Below the pieces are notes generated by a model. The model was not told the origin of the DNA. It did not search any database and was given only the letters and a program-made list of their open reading frames with translations. This document shows positions 1-8,230 of a stretch of DNA of 43,490 bases, piece by piece. The stretch spans positions 12,405-55,894 of the forward strand of contig CAJTTT010000019.1 of assembly GCA_910579285.1 (NCBI GenBank), read 5' to 3'. Position 1 is the first letter of the stretch; every line of letters starts with the position of its first letter. The position numbers and the translations under genes are program-made. The DNA is from an uncultured Lachnospiraceae bacterium. GTDB taxonomy: Bacteria; Bacillota; Clostridia; Lachnospirales; Lachnospiraceae.

Positions 1-67
1 CGATCAGCCTTCCGCCGCTGTGGGCAAGCCCACCCGGCGTCCTTCTGCCCGTCTGCGCAGCGCTCAT
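1..67 (-). CDS. Unidentified gene in the pilus cluster, 5' end only
   Basis: An ATG at 67-65 overlaps the TGA stop of pilD (66-64) in an ATGA arrangement, the usual sign of translational coupling. The frame stays open for 22 codons to the window edge and reads MSAAQTGRRTPGGLAHSGGR followed by Leu-Ile. The short basic, Gly-rich start could be the leader of another prepilin, but no methylation motif is visible before the sequence ends, so the product is unknown. Its position right after pilD suggests a minor pilin or pilus accessory protein. Confidence 0.55.
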   Translation of the reverse strand, partial: MSAAQTGRRTPGGLAHSGGRLI

Positions 68-819
68 AGCAGTCTCGAAAAATACCAGTTTAGCATGCTC
101 TCCCCCCATAGGGCCGCTATCAGGACGCCCATAGACAGATAAGGACCCATAGCCAGCATGCGGCCCTCGCCGCTTACTTTCATACGGATCACATGGATGA
201 CTGCGCCGAGGACACAGCCAAGCAGAAAGGCCAGTATAATTAATTTCCAGCCAAGCAGCAGCCCACAGGCCGCCATCAGTTTCACATCGCCGCCGCCGAT
301 CGCTCTCCCGCCGGTGGCGTAGTACAAAACCGCTAACACAATACTGACAGAAAAGAGGCCGATCAAGTAGGTAAGGATGTTGGATGCGTCCGTTGCCGCC
401 CGGACCAGCCCCAGTGCCAGTATAAAAAGATTGATTCCAAAGGGAATCTCATATGTCCTAAAATCGATCACGCTCAAAACAAGGAGCGCGGAAGCCATCA
501 GACAGTAGAGTAGGGATTCTATGCCGAGGCCGCCTGTCCATACGATACAAACGTATAAGATTCCGTTCGCCGCCTCAATCAGAGGATACTGGACAGAAAG
601 TTTGGCGCCGCATTTGCGGCATTTACCCCGCAGGGCGAGGAAACTGCATATTGGAACCATATCGTACCATTTCAGATGATAACCGCAGCTCATACAGTGG
701 GAGGATGTCTTAACGATATCCTCTTTCTCCGGGATGCGGAAAATGCAGACATTCAAAAAGCTGCCGATCACGATGCCGAAGAGAAGTATGATGCTGTATA
801 ATAAGAGATCTGGTAACAT
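64..819 (-). CDS. pilD: Prepilin peptidase / N-methyltransferase (type IV leader peptidase)
   Basis: Membrane aspartic protease that cleaves the leader of type IV prepilins and, in the full family, methylates the new N-terminus. The 251 residues show the family layout: an N-terminal GSFLNV segment, a cytoplasmic zinc-binding loop with two CxxC pairs (CMSC and CRKC, about residues 42-70), then hydrophobic helices carrying the two catalytic aspartates, in DFRTYEIP (about 119) and in GGGDVKL (about 178). AAGGAAAC precedes the ATG. It is the last complete gene of a minus-strand pilus cluster, separated from the pilin by 151 bases that hold a long hairpin and a run of nine C. Its substrates are presumably the pilin at 971-1435 and any minor pilins beyond the window edge. 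Confidence 0.93.
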   Translation of the reverse strand: MLPDLLLYSIILLFGIVIGSFLNVCIFRIPEKEDIVKTSSHCMSCGYHLKWYDMVPICSFLALRGKCRKCGAKLSVQYPLIEAANGILYVCIVWTGGLGIESLLYCLMASALLVLSVIDFRTYEIPFGINLFILALGLVRAATDASNILTYLIGLFSVSIVLAVLYYATGGRAIGGGDVKLMAACGLLLGWKLIILAFLLGCVLGAVIHVIRMKVSGEGRMLAMGPYLSMGVLIAALWGESMLNWYFSRLL

Positions 820-858
820 ATCGTTTCCTTCTGTGGGATATTTGTCTGTAACGTATTA

Positions 859-909
859 CCCCCCCCCTATGCAAAAAGGCGTTTTTTTAAGTTCGCTTTT
901 TTGCATAGG
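859..909. repeat. Long inverted repeat with adjoining C9 tract between pilin and pilD
   Basis: The arms 866-881 (CCTATGCAAAAAGGCG) and 894-909 pair over 16 bases with one G-T wobble around a 12-base T-rich loop. Nine C precede the left arm (859-867), and the flank beyond the right arm (GGCGAGGGG) is partly complementary to this run, so a longer imperfect stem is possible. On the minus strand the hairpin comes after the pilin gene and before pilD, followed by G9 rather than a clean U-tract. It may be an mRNA-stabilising or attenuating structure that lets pilin outnumber peptidase; that role is inference. Confidence 0.75.
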
Positions 910-970
910 AGGCGAGGGGTTATGCCGTATTGTTATTAGTGATGCTTATGTTTTGACAATCTGAACTTTA

Positions 971-1435
971 TCAAGTCCCTGAGCTGCCTTTGCCCTCCAT
1001 AGCCTCTTTGAACTCATCATTCGCTGTGTTATTAAGCTTGCTCGCATGTACCCACTTAATCGAACCATCAGTTTGGGGCTGCATCTCCAGTGAAAATTCA
1101 TCCCATTTTTGCTTGCTCACGCATTTCAACTTCTCTTTTGCCAGACCTGCATTCGCCAAAGCCGCATCAACTGCTGTATCATTTCCGGTAACTCCAGTTG
1201 AAGTAAAAGTAATAGTGACATTTGAGAATGTCTCAGTAGCTTCGGGATCAGCCGCATAGATTTCCATAGCGTTCTTGAACTCTGTAGCAGACTGCAAATC
1301 GGTTGAATTGCGGGATTTCTCCACATATTTCAGATACTGAGGCGCCAGCACTACGATCAGGATTGCCATGATGGCAATAACGATGATCAGCTCGACGAGG
1401 GAGAAACCTTTGTTGTTCATGTTCTCTTTCTTCAT
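971..1435 (-). CDS. Type IV major pilin (prepilin)
   Basis: Structural subunit of the type IV pilus, 154 residues. It has a short basic leader ending in NNKG, cleavage expected between Gly10 and Phe11, then the class III signal FSLVELIIVIAIMAILIVV. Glu15 is the conserved Glu5 of the mature chain. The hydrophobic helix continues into APQYLKYVEKSR. The C-terminal region is rich in Thr, Asn and Ala, has only one Cys, and so lacks the disulphide loop of many Gram-negative pilins. AAGGAGAAGG precedes the ATG. The gene lies between pilC and pilD and is the only complete pilin visible, so it is probably the major subunit. A pseudopilin of a secretion system is the alternative, but the presence of pilT supports a retractile pilus. 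Confidence 0.9.
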   Translation of the reverse strand: MKKENMNNKGFSLVELIIVIAIMAILIVVLAPQYLKYVEKSRNSTDLQSATEFKNAMEIYAADPEATETFSNVTITFTSTGVTGNDTAVDAALANAGLAKEKLKCVSKQKWDEFSLEMQPQTDGSIKWVHASKLNNTANDEFKEAMEGKGSSGT

Positions 1436-1590
1436 TGTTTCCTTCTCCTTTTCATCATAGAAAATTGGGGTTGTTTTCGGGTTGCATTTATCTTAAACGC
1501 GTCTGTTCCCTACCCAGCGCGCCTAATTCAAAGTATGCGGATTCCATTTACTGCGTCCGTGTGATATCTTATCCTACATCTTAAAATGTT

Positions 1591-2805
1591 TTACAAATTA
1601 TCCAGCGCCGAGTACATCGTCACCATAGGCGCCATTACTGCGGCAATCAGAATACCGACGATACCAGCCAGCACGATAATAATCATAGGCTCCATAGCGG
1701 CCATCAGAGACTGCACAGCCATCTCCACCTCTTCTTCGTAGTAATCCGCCAGCTTATTGAGCATCTCCTCGGTGGAACCGGCCTCCTCGCCAATCCGCAT
1801 CATATGGTACACCATAGGCGGAAACAGGCCGCATGTCTGTACCGGCTGAGACAGGGGCACACCGATCATAACCTGCTCAACCGCCTCCTTGAGGGCCTCC
1901 TTGAACCAGATATTCGTCATGGTGTCCGACACGATATCCACCGCCTCGATCAACGGCACGCCCGCCGTCAGCAGGGTGCTGAGCGTTCTGGCCATCTGCG
2001 CGCTGGCTGATTTTACCACCAGATTTTTCACCGCCGGAATCTTCATCTGCAGCTTTCCGAAGAGATGTCTGCCGGAGGAGGTCTTGCCATAAGCCTTAAG
2101 AGCAAATACGATACCTGCCACTGCCGGAACAAGTATGTACCAGTTATTTTTAATGAAATTGCTCAGCCCGACCACTGCAAGGGTAATCGCCGGAAGCTCC
2201 GTCCCCAACTGCTCAAACATATCCATATAGCGCGGGATGACGAACACCAGCATAACGATCACAACCACCACAGCGATCAAAGCCACCACGATCGGGTAGA
2301 TCATCGCTTTCTTGACAAGCGCCTGCGTCTTGGCTGACTTCTCAAACTGTATGGCCATACGCTCCATCGCCGTGTCCAGACTGCCGGACGCCTCGCCCGC
2401 CCTGGCCATCTGCACCAGAAGTTCCGGGAACACCCTCGGATGCCCCGACAGGGAATCCGCAAAGCTTTCACCCTTCTCCACATCCGCACGAACGGCGTAA
2501 AGAGCCTTCTGCATCTTTTTGTTTTCCGTGGAGTCCGCCAGCATGTTTAAGGTCTCAATGATCGTGACGCCGGCTCTGGTGATACTGGCAAACTGCCTGC
2601 AGAACACAGCCATATCCCGGGACGTAGGTTTGCCGCCAATATCCAGATCAATATCCCTTGTCAGGGCATTTTGTTCTTTTAGTTCCAGCACAATAAGACC
2701 CTGATTTTTCAGATCCCTAAGCAAAAGATCCTTGTTATCAGCGTCTTTACTGCCTTTTATTTCCTTTCCGCCTTTATCAATCGCGACATATCCCCAGACC
2801 GCCAT
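1591..2805 (-). CDS. pilC: Type IV pilus inner-membrane platform protein PilC (GspF family)
   Basis: Polytopic platform protein on which the PilB and PilT ATPases act. With the start chosen here it has 404 residues, the normal family length, and begins MAVWGYVAIDKGGKEIKG. It carries two T2SSF domains: the first with FCRQFASITRAGVTIIE (about residues 67-190), the second after ARTLSTLLTAGVPLIEA (about 270-395). Each ends in long hydrophobic helices, and the C-terminus is MAPMVTMYSALDNL. The start at 2805 is set by GGAGG six bases upstream. The same frame is open for 65 more codons (to 3000), but no ribosome binding site supports the longer form. The 197 bases 2806-3002 between this gene and the inserted nuclease gene hold no other gene and no obvious terminator. 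Confidence 0.93.
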   Translation of the reverse strand: MAVWGYVAIDKGGKEIKGSKDADNKDLLLRDLKNQGLIVLELKEQNALTRDIDLDIGGKPTSRDMAVFCRQFASITRAGVTIIETLNMLADSTENKKMQKALYAVRADVEKGESFADSLSGHPRVFPELLVQMARAGEASGSLDTAMERMAIQFEKSAKTQALVKKAMIYPIVVALIAVVVVIVMLVFVIPRYMDMFEQLGTELPAITLAVVGLSNFIKNNWYILVPAVAGIVFALKAYGKTSSGRHLFGKLQMKIPAVKNLVVKSASAQMARTLSTLLTAGVPLIEAVDIVSDTMTNIWFKEALKEAVEQVMIGVPLSQPVQTCGLFPPMVYHMMRIGEEAGSTEEMLNKLADYYEEEVEMAVQSLMAAMEPMIIIVLAGIVGILIAAVMAPMVTMYSALDNL

Positions 2806-3002
2806 AGCATTTCCTCCGTACTTCCCCTTCGTACTGAATTGCAGAAATCCTCTCTGCACGAATCTGCCCGCGACACCTGCTCCGATGCCAGAGATACTAG
2901 CGCCGATTTTCTCATTCGGTACTAATTTACTAAGTCTGCTACTAATAATAGCATCTTTGTCAGAAAAATGCAAGTAATCGAAACGGTCCATCCATTCCAT
3001 TT

Positions 3003-3932
3003 TTATGTAAAAACAGGTACTTCTGTTCCCTGTTCCCTCTCACATCCTTCCCGGTACAGATTGTCGGCCTCCTCCTCTTTTAACTGGAAACAGGTCTGCA
3101 ATATGCCTATGATATATTCTTTAGATTGTTTCTGCATCAAGGTTTCTCTTACAAATGCAGTTGCACAGCGGTTTTTTTCTTCTTTTATTCCTTCTTTTAT
3201 TCCCTGTTTCCTTCCTCTCTGCACAAATTTATCCACCACTTCACACATCGTCACTTTACCTCCTCTCTTCTGAACAGCCTCCAGTTTTTCCATATTATTG
3301 ATAAAATATGTATCTTCTGTCAATGCGTGCAGCATACGCATTGTTCCAGCCACATCCGCAATCTCCTGATCTGTCGGCTCATAATTCTTTCCTTCCGCCA
3401 GATAGTCTACCACAATTTTCATATCGCCTTGAAATCTCTGTCTGACCTGTTCTGACAGTCTCTTCATCGGATAAACATGTACTCTGACATTATCTATATA
3501 TTTTCTGACCATACCGTGAAGCCTTTTCTTACGGAAAAATTGATACAAATCCGCATCGGTATTCCACACACGATCTCCCCAATACAAAACCAACGTGATT
3601 ACCGGGTATGTCTCCTCCCCATCATACTGCTGCCGATAGATCGCTCCCTCATATCCTGCTTTGCGAAGCACAATCTTGTAATCCGGCCCGGACTGGTTCT
3701 CCAGTGTATACTGCACCACAATCCTGCCCTGTTTCATTTCATATTTGCTAACATCATTGTACTGGCTGCGCAGCGCACCGTCTGCCGCCGGATACAAAGA
3801 CTCCGTTGGCGCCGGCTGCAAATCCTTCGGAAATACCACCTGTTTTCCTTCGAAAATCAGCGCATTGACAATATCTGCAAACACTTCCGGGCTTCGCTCA
3901 AACTGCTTGGCCGCCAAATCCTTTTGTCCCAT
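3003..3932 (-). CDS. Rpn/YhgA-type PD-(D/E)XK nuclease family protein inserted in the pilus cluster
   Basis: 309 residues starting MGQKDLAAKQFERSPEVF. The N-terminal half matches the Rpn (recombination-promoting nuclease, YhgA-like) pattern: VFADIVNALIFEGKQVV, then DVSKYEM, IVVQYTLENQS and a hydrophobic strand PVITLVLYWG. The C-terminal part has the RGRKQGIKEGIKEEKN repeat common in these proteins. AGGGGAG lies five bases before the ATG at 3932; an ATG 12 codons upstream is less well placed. It has its own strong promoter (4116-4144) and a 5' leader of about 177 bases, so it is an independent unit between pilB and pilC. The family is known to promote RecA-independent recombination in E. coli; activity here is not established. 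Confidence 0.85.
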   Translation of the reverse strand: MGQKDLAAKQFERSPEVFADIVNALIFEGKQVVFPKDLQPAPTESLYPAADGALRSQYNDVSKYEMKQGRIVVQYTLENQSGPDYKIVLRKAGYEGAIYRQQYDGEETYPVITLVLYWGDRVWNTDADLYQFFRKKRLHGMVRKYIDNVRVHVYPMKRLSEQVRQRFQGDMKIVVDYLAEGKNYEPTDQEIADVAGTMRMLHALTEDTYFINNMEKLEAVQKRGGKVTMCEVVDKFVQRGRKQGIKEGIKEEKNRCATAFVRETLMQKQSKEYIIGILQTCFQLKEEEADNLYREGCEREQGTEVPVFT

Positions 3933-4115
3933 CTGTCTCCCCTTGTATATGCAGAGTCTCAGGGACATTTCCTTCTTCTCTTTGTGTCCTGCAGACCCTG
4001 CCAGTAAAATTTGAAAGTATGGCAGAATCTGCCAGAATACCTGATGCGGGGGTATGATTCCCGCCTATAGAGACAGCCGGCCTCATATGCCATGATAACC
4101 GGCTGATTTGTTATT

Positions 4116-4144
4116 AGAATATCGCTTCTGCAACGCTTTGTCAA
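4116..4144 (-). promoter_or_regulatory. Sigma-A promoter of the Rpn-family gene
   Basis: Read on the minus strand: TTGACA (4144-4139), a 17-base spacer, then TATTCT (4121-4116). This is a near-consensus promoter. Transcription would start near 4109, about 177 bases before the ATG at 3932, and continue into pilC because no terminator is visible between them. Confidence 0.8.
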
Positions 4145-4214
4145 GCTTTTTTCTCTCTATTTATTATCGTTTTTTAGAATATCATCCGTTCTTTATTCCT
4201 GTTCCGCCTGTTTC

Positions 4215-5909
4215 CTACAAGTCAAAGGAAACCCTCATCATCTCCTGCACGGATGTAATCCCCTCCAGCACATACCTGGTGGCGCTCATGCGCAGGGTAC
4301 TCATCCCCTCCTCCAGCGCCTTTTTCTTGATTTCCTCCGCAGAACCGTTTTTGCTGATAATCGACTTTAAGGACTGTGTCACCTCCATGATCTCATAGAC
4401 ACCAATACGGCCTCTAAATCCAGCGCCGTCACACCTCGGACATCCACATGGCTCATAGATCATCACGTCCGCATCGGGCGCAAGCTGTAAAAGCTCCAGC
4501 TCCTCCTCATCCGCCTTTTTCTGCCGTTTACACTCGGGGCAGAGTCTGCGCACCAGTCTCTGGGCGATGACGCCGATCGTGGAGTCCGCAATCAGATACG
4601 GCTCAATCCCCATATCCGCCAGACGGGTGATGGTGCTGGCAGCGGAGTTGGTATGCAGGGTTGAGACTACGAGGTGGCCTGTAATAGACGCCTGGACGGC
4701 GATCGAGGCAGTCTCCTGGTCACGGATCTCACCGATCATTATGATGTCCGGGTCCTGACGCAGAATGGAGCGCAGGGCGGACGCAAAGGTCAGATTCGCC
4801 TTGTTGTTGACCTGCACCTGATTGATGCCTTCAATATTCGCCTCCACCGGGTCTTCCACGGTGATGATATTCACGTCCTCCTTATTCAGTTCGCTCAGAG
4901 CCGTGTACAGGGTGGTGGACTTACCGCTTCCTGTAGGGCCCGTCACCAGCAGGATCCCGTGGGGATTCTTCAGAATGTGGTCAAATTTTTTCAGTTCCTC
5001 AGGTTTCAAACCAAGCTGGCTCTTCTCCTTCGTCAGAGCGTTCTTGGAGGTGAGACGCATTACGATCTTTTCCCCGTAGACTGTCGGCAGAATGGAAACA
5101 CGGATATCAAACTCCTTTCTGTCCACAATCTGAGTGATACGGCCATCCTGCGGCTTTCTCTTCTCGGAGATGTCCATGCCGCCGATGATCTTGATACGCG
5201 CCACAATCGCAGGCAGGAGCCTGATGCTGTAAACGGATTTCTCATAGAGGGCGCCATCGATACGGTAACGAATCCGCACCTGCTTCTCCATCGGTTCGAT
5301 ATGGATATCGGAGGCGCGCTGCCTGACCGCCTGGTCAATCATGCCCTTGACAAGCTGTACAATAGGCGAGTTATTTACGTCCTCACTGTACATATCCTCC
5401 TGCTCAATCATCTGGCTTTCTTTTTCCCTGGTATACTCCTCCAACGCGGAATTTACCTCTGCCTGTCCGTAATAGCGGTCTATGGCCAGCATAACGCTGC
5501 CCATCGTGGCAACCACCGGCTCCACCTGCAGATTCGTGATGATGTTGATGTCATCCATCGCCGCGATATCCATCGGATCAGACATGGCCACCCGGAGTAC
5601 GTTCATATTATCGGGAGAATATTCAAAGGGAATTGCCCTGTGCTTCTTTAAGACATTCGCGGGCACAAGCTCCAGAATCTCCTGCGGTATCTCGGTATTC
5701 TGCAGATCCACCATGTCATAATGGAACTGCTTGCTCAGCGCCTTGGCAATGTTTTCCTCGGTGGCGATCCCCTCATCCACCAACGTCTCACCCAGTTTGC
5801 GGCCGCTGCCTTTCTGCTTCTCCAGACCTCTCTGCAGGTCTTCTTCCGTGATAACGCCGTTTTGTACAAGCACGTCTCCAAGACGTAATTTTTTTCTTTT
5901 AAAGTCCAT
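4215..5909 (-). CDS. pilB: Type IV pilus assembly ATPase PilB (GspE family)
   Basis: Cytoplasmic hexameric ATPase that drives pilus extension, 564 residues. The N-terminal MshEN domain (about 1-150) begins KLRLGDVLVQNGVITEEDL. The ATPase core has Walker A GPTGSGKST (about 332), the Asp box EDPVEANIEG, Walker B DPDIIMIGEIRD and the His box TGHLVVSTLHTN. A zinc site follows, formed by a CPEC pair and a CPRC pair about 30 residues later. GGGAGG precedes the ATG. It sits 37 bases after pilT and upstream of the inserted nuclease gene, which separates it from its partner pilC. Confidence 0.96.
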   Translation of the reverse strand: MDFKRKKLRLGDVLVQNGVITEEDLQRGLEKQKGSGRKLGETLVDEGIATEENIAKALSKQFHYDMVDLQNTEIPQEILELVPANVLKKHRAIPFEYSPDNMNVLRVAMSDPMDIAAMDDINIITNLQVEPVVATMGSVMLAIDRYYGQAEVNSALEEYTREKESQMIEQEDMYSEDVNNSPIVQLVKGMIDQAVRQRASDIHIEPMEKQVRIRYRIDGALYEKSVYSIRLLPAIVARIKIIGGMDISEKRKPQDGRITQIVDRKEFDIRVSILPTVYGEKIVMRLTSKNALTKEKSQLGLKPEELKKFDHILKNPHGILLVTGPTGSGKSTTLYTALSELNKEDVNIITVEDPVEANIEGINQVQVNNKANLTFASALRSILRQDPDIIMIGEIRDQETASIAVQASITGHLVVSTLHTNSAASTITRLADMGIEPYLIADSTIGVIAQRLVRRLCPECKRQKKADEEELELLQLAPDADVMIYEPCGCPRCDGAGFRGRIGVYEIMEVTQSLKSIISKNGSAEEIKKKALEEGMSTLRMSATRYVLEGITSVQEMMRVSFDL

Positions 5910-5946
5910 TATTGCCTCCCTGCCACAACCGTACGCACAGCAGCGT

Positions 5947-7002
5947 TTACATTACCTTATTCTGCATTCCGTCCGGGTCCTGGGCGAACTGTATCGCCAT
6001 TTCCCTGTCGATCTTTCCCTCGTAAAACAACTGTATAATCGCGTCATCCATAGTAATCATCCCCATCTTGCGGTTGGTCTGCATGACAGACGCAAGCTGA
6101 TGGGATTTTCCCTCGCGGATCAGATTTCTGACTGCATGGTTCGCATGCATCACCTCAAAGGCTGCCACGCGCCCGTGCCCGTCCAATGTCGGAATAAGCT
6201 GCTGGGAAATCACAGCCTCCAAAACGTTCGCAAGCTGAACGCGGATCTGCTGCTGCTGATGAGGCGGAAATACATCGATCACACGGTCCACGGTACTGGC
6301 TGCGCCGATGGTGTGCAGGGTGGAAAGTACAAGGTGCCCGGTCTCCGCCGCCGTGATCGCAACGCTGATGGTTTCGAAATCACGCATCTCTCCTACCAGA
6401 ATGACATCCGGGTCTTCACGAAGCGCTGCCCTCAGGGCATTGGCATAGCTCTGGGAATCCAGCCCAATCTCTCTCTGGTTTACCATAGCCATTTTATGCT
6501 GGTGCAGATACTCGATCGGATCTTCCAGCGTAATCACATGCGCATCCCGATTGTTGTTGATTTTGTCAATAACGGCCGCCAGTGTGGTGGACTTACCGCT
6601 TCCCGTAGGACCTGTCACCAGAATCAGTCCGCGTTTGCGCTCATAAAGGTTGATAACGGACTCCGGCACACCCAGTTTCTCCGGGGCCGGAACCTGCGTA
6701 CCCACCAGACGCAGCGCCAGAGCCGCAGATCCTCTCTGTTTGTAAACATTCACCCGGTACCTTCCCAGCTCCGGGATCGAGAAAGACATATCGTACTCGC
6801 CCCTCTCCTCAAAACGCTCCCGCTGCACATCACTCATAATAGAATAGGCGACCGTCAGCGTGTCCTGCGGCATCATCCTCGGATATTCCATCGCTATCAG
6901 ATTTCCGTTGACCCGCATTTTGGGCGGTATCCCCACTGTGATATGTACATCTGATGCACCGGCGCTGTTCGCCGTCTGCATAATCTCCTGTATCGTCGGC
7001 AT
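5947..7002 (-). CDS. pilT: Type IV pilus retraction ATPase PilT
   Basis: 351 residues; powers pilus disassembly and twitching motility. The N-terminal PAS-like domain starts with GASDVHITVGIPPKMRVNG. The core carries Walker A GPTGSGKST (about 132), the Asp box TLEDPIEYLH, Walker B EDPDVILVGEMRD and the His box TGHLVLSTLHTIGAAST. The C-terminal AVRNLIREGK is the PilT-specific retraction motif (AIRNLIRE in most members), which separates it from PilB. It lacks the zinc-binding cysteines of PilB, as expected. It lies between the HD-GYP-like gene (33-base gap) and pilB (37-base gap), so the three are probably co-transcribed. Confidence 0.96.
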   Translation of the reverse strand: MPTIQEIMQTANSAGASDVHITVGIPPKMRVNGNLIAMEYPRMMPQDTLTVAYSIMSDVQRERFEERGEYDMSFSIPELGRYRVNVYKQRGSAALALRLVGTQVPAPEKLGVPESVINLYERKRGLILVTGPTGSGKSTTLAAVIDKINNNRDAHVITLEDPIEYLHQHKMAMVNQREIGLDSQSYANALRAALREDPDVILVGEMRDFETISVAITAAETGHLVLSTLHTIGAASTVDRVIDVFPPHQQQQIRVQLANVLEAVISQQLIPTLDGHGRVAAFEVMHANHAVRNLIREGKSHQLASVMQTNRKMGMITMDDAIIQLFYEGKIDREMAIQFAQDPDGMQNKVM

Positions 7003-7035
7003 CTTCCTTTTCCCCCTCCTGCCATTTATGTATCT

Positions 7036-8163
7036 TTAAATAATTGGAATCTCCACATACTCCTCCTCTTCTACTTCTATCCCGTTCTTCTTTAACAGAT
7101 CCATGTTCATCACATGGCGGTTGTCCAACGTCCTCATAATATCCCTGATCTCCAGGTCCTCATACAGATCCGTATCCGCCAGATCAATCACGCTGTTATC
7201 CCGGAACATCAAAATCAAAGGCCGCAGGATGTCCGCCTCGTTCGCTGCAAGAACAAGCGCCTTCTCCCCGGTATTCAGCTCAACGCTGACCCCAGGCACC
7301 AGAATATTGACGGACTTAATCAGCGCATCCACCACTTTGCTGTGGTATACTTTTGGATGATCCAGAAGGAATTTCAGCGCCTCCACCTCGGAAGCCGGCT
7401 CCTCGTCCATTTTCATGGCAGTCATCCTATCGTAGGTTTCCGCCACAGCCAGCACCCGCGCCCCGTTCACAAGCCGGATCGAGGAGATGTCCTCTCCCGT
7501 TTTCATGCTTGCCAGCATCTTGTATGCCTGAGAGCAGATCCGTTTGACGTTGGGCTTCGTGGAAAAAGCTTCTTCAAGAAGAGCGTGTCCCCTCTCCTCC
7601 CGGATTTCCGTTGTCATATCAATCAAAACACCCCCGGCAGCGGCTTCGTCCTGAAAACGCATGATCTTTCCGATATCATGGACAAGCGCTGCCTGCACCG
7701 TCTCCATCTGCTCCTCCACTTTCATATTCATAACATGTGTCATCATTGCGCAGAGAATCGCCACATTCAGGGAATGTTTATATATGTAGTCCTCTTTGCT
7801 CCTCAGATTCTGCAGGAAGTTGATCCGGGCATCCATATGTCCGTAATTTTTGATAATATTGGAGGCAATCATCTGGGCCCGCTGGGTTCGGCCTGTTTCC
7901 GCGATTACATCCAGCTCCTCACGGATGGAAAACACGCACATCGTCTGGAAACGCTCAAACTCCGCGTCCGCCCTTGTCATAGGCGGCACGGGCTCAGCAG
8001 GCTCCAGAATAAAAATCCCCAGCAGCCCGAAATTTCTCACACTGTTGATTCCCTGTACAGTCAGCTTGGAATTTCTCTCATAAAGCAGAACGCCGTTTTT
8101 ATTGTAGATAGGACGTGCCAGTCTCATTCCCGTTTTTAAATCCTCGCTCTTTATAAAACGCAT
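7036..8163 (-). CDS. Degenerate HD-GYP domain protein next to pilT
   Basis: 375 residues starting MRFIKSEDLKTGMRLARPIY, the N-terminal segment usual in DUF3391/HD-GYP proteins. The metal-binding His of KHSLNVAIL and the HD pair in LVHDIGK (about residues 128-165) are present, as is the later NGARVLAVAETYDRMTA helix. The stretch that should carry HHExxDGxGYP instead reads CSQAYKMLASMKTGEDISS, so the GYP motif is missing. The family hydrolyses cyclic di-GMP; this copy may have another activity or bind without hydrolysis. The start at 8163 is set by GGAGG nine bases upstream. It lies 67 bases after sigK and 33 before pilT, suggesting a role in pilus control. Confidence 0.8.
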   Translation of the reverse strand: MRFIKSEDLKTGMRLARPIYNKNGVLLYERNSKLTVQGINSVRNFGLLGIFILEPAEPVPPMTRADAEFERFQTMCVFSIREELDVIAETGRTQRAQMIASNIIKNYGHMDARINFLQNLRSKEDYIYKHSLNVAILCAMMTHVMNMKVEEQMETVQAALVHDIGKIMRFQDEAAAGGVLIDMTTEIREERGHALLEEAFSTKPNVKRICSQAYKMLASMKTGEDISSIRLVNGARVLAVAETYDRMTAMKMDEEPASEVEALKFLLDHPKVYHSKVVDALIKSVNILVPGVSVELNTGEKALVLAANEADILRPLILMFRDNSVIDLADTDLYEDLEIRDIMRTLDNRHVMNMDLLKKNGIEVEEEEYVEIPII

Positions 8164-8230
8164 TGTCCCATTCCTCCATTCTATCATTCACAAAACTCAA
8201 AAGTCCGTGCTTACGCTCTCCCGGCGGCTG

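Noticed and set aside
1436..1590. Cyclic di-GMP riboswitch or strong promoter upstream of the pilin gene
   Set aside because: No GEMM consensus pieces in order and no minus-35/minus-10 pair with good spacing.
2806..3000. 65-codon N-terminal extension of pilC
   Set aside because: No ribosome binding site before the long start, whereas GGAGG stands six bases before ATG 2805, which gives a protein of normal family length and N-terminus.
4674..5651. Long plus-strand frame opposite pilB (and similar ones at 5731-6954, 7114-8139, 22177-23334, 36937-37932)
   Set aside because: They are antisense to well-supported conserved genes, lack ribosome binding sites, and have compositions expected of complementary shadows.
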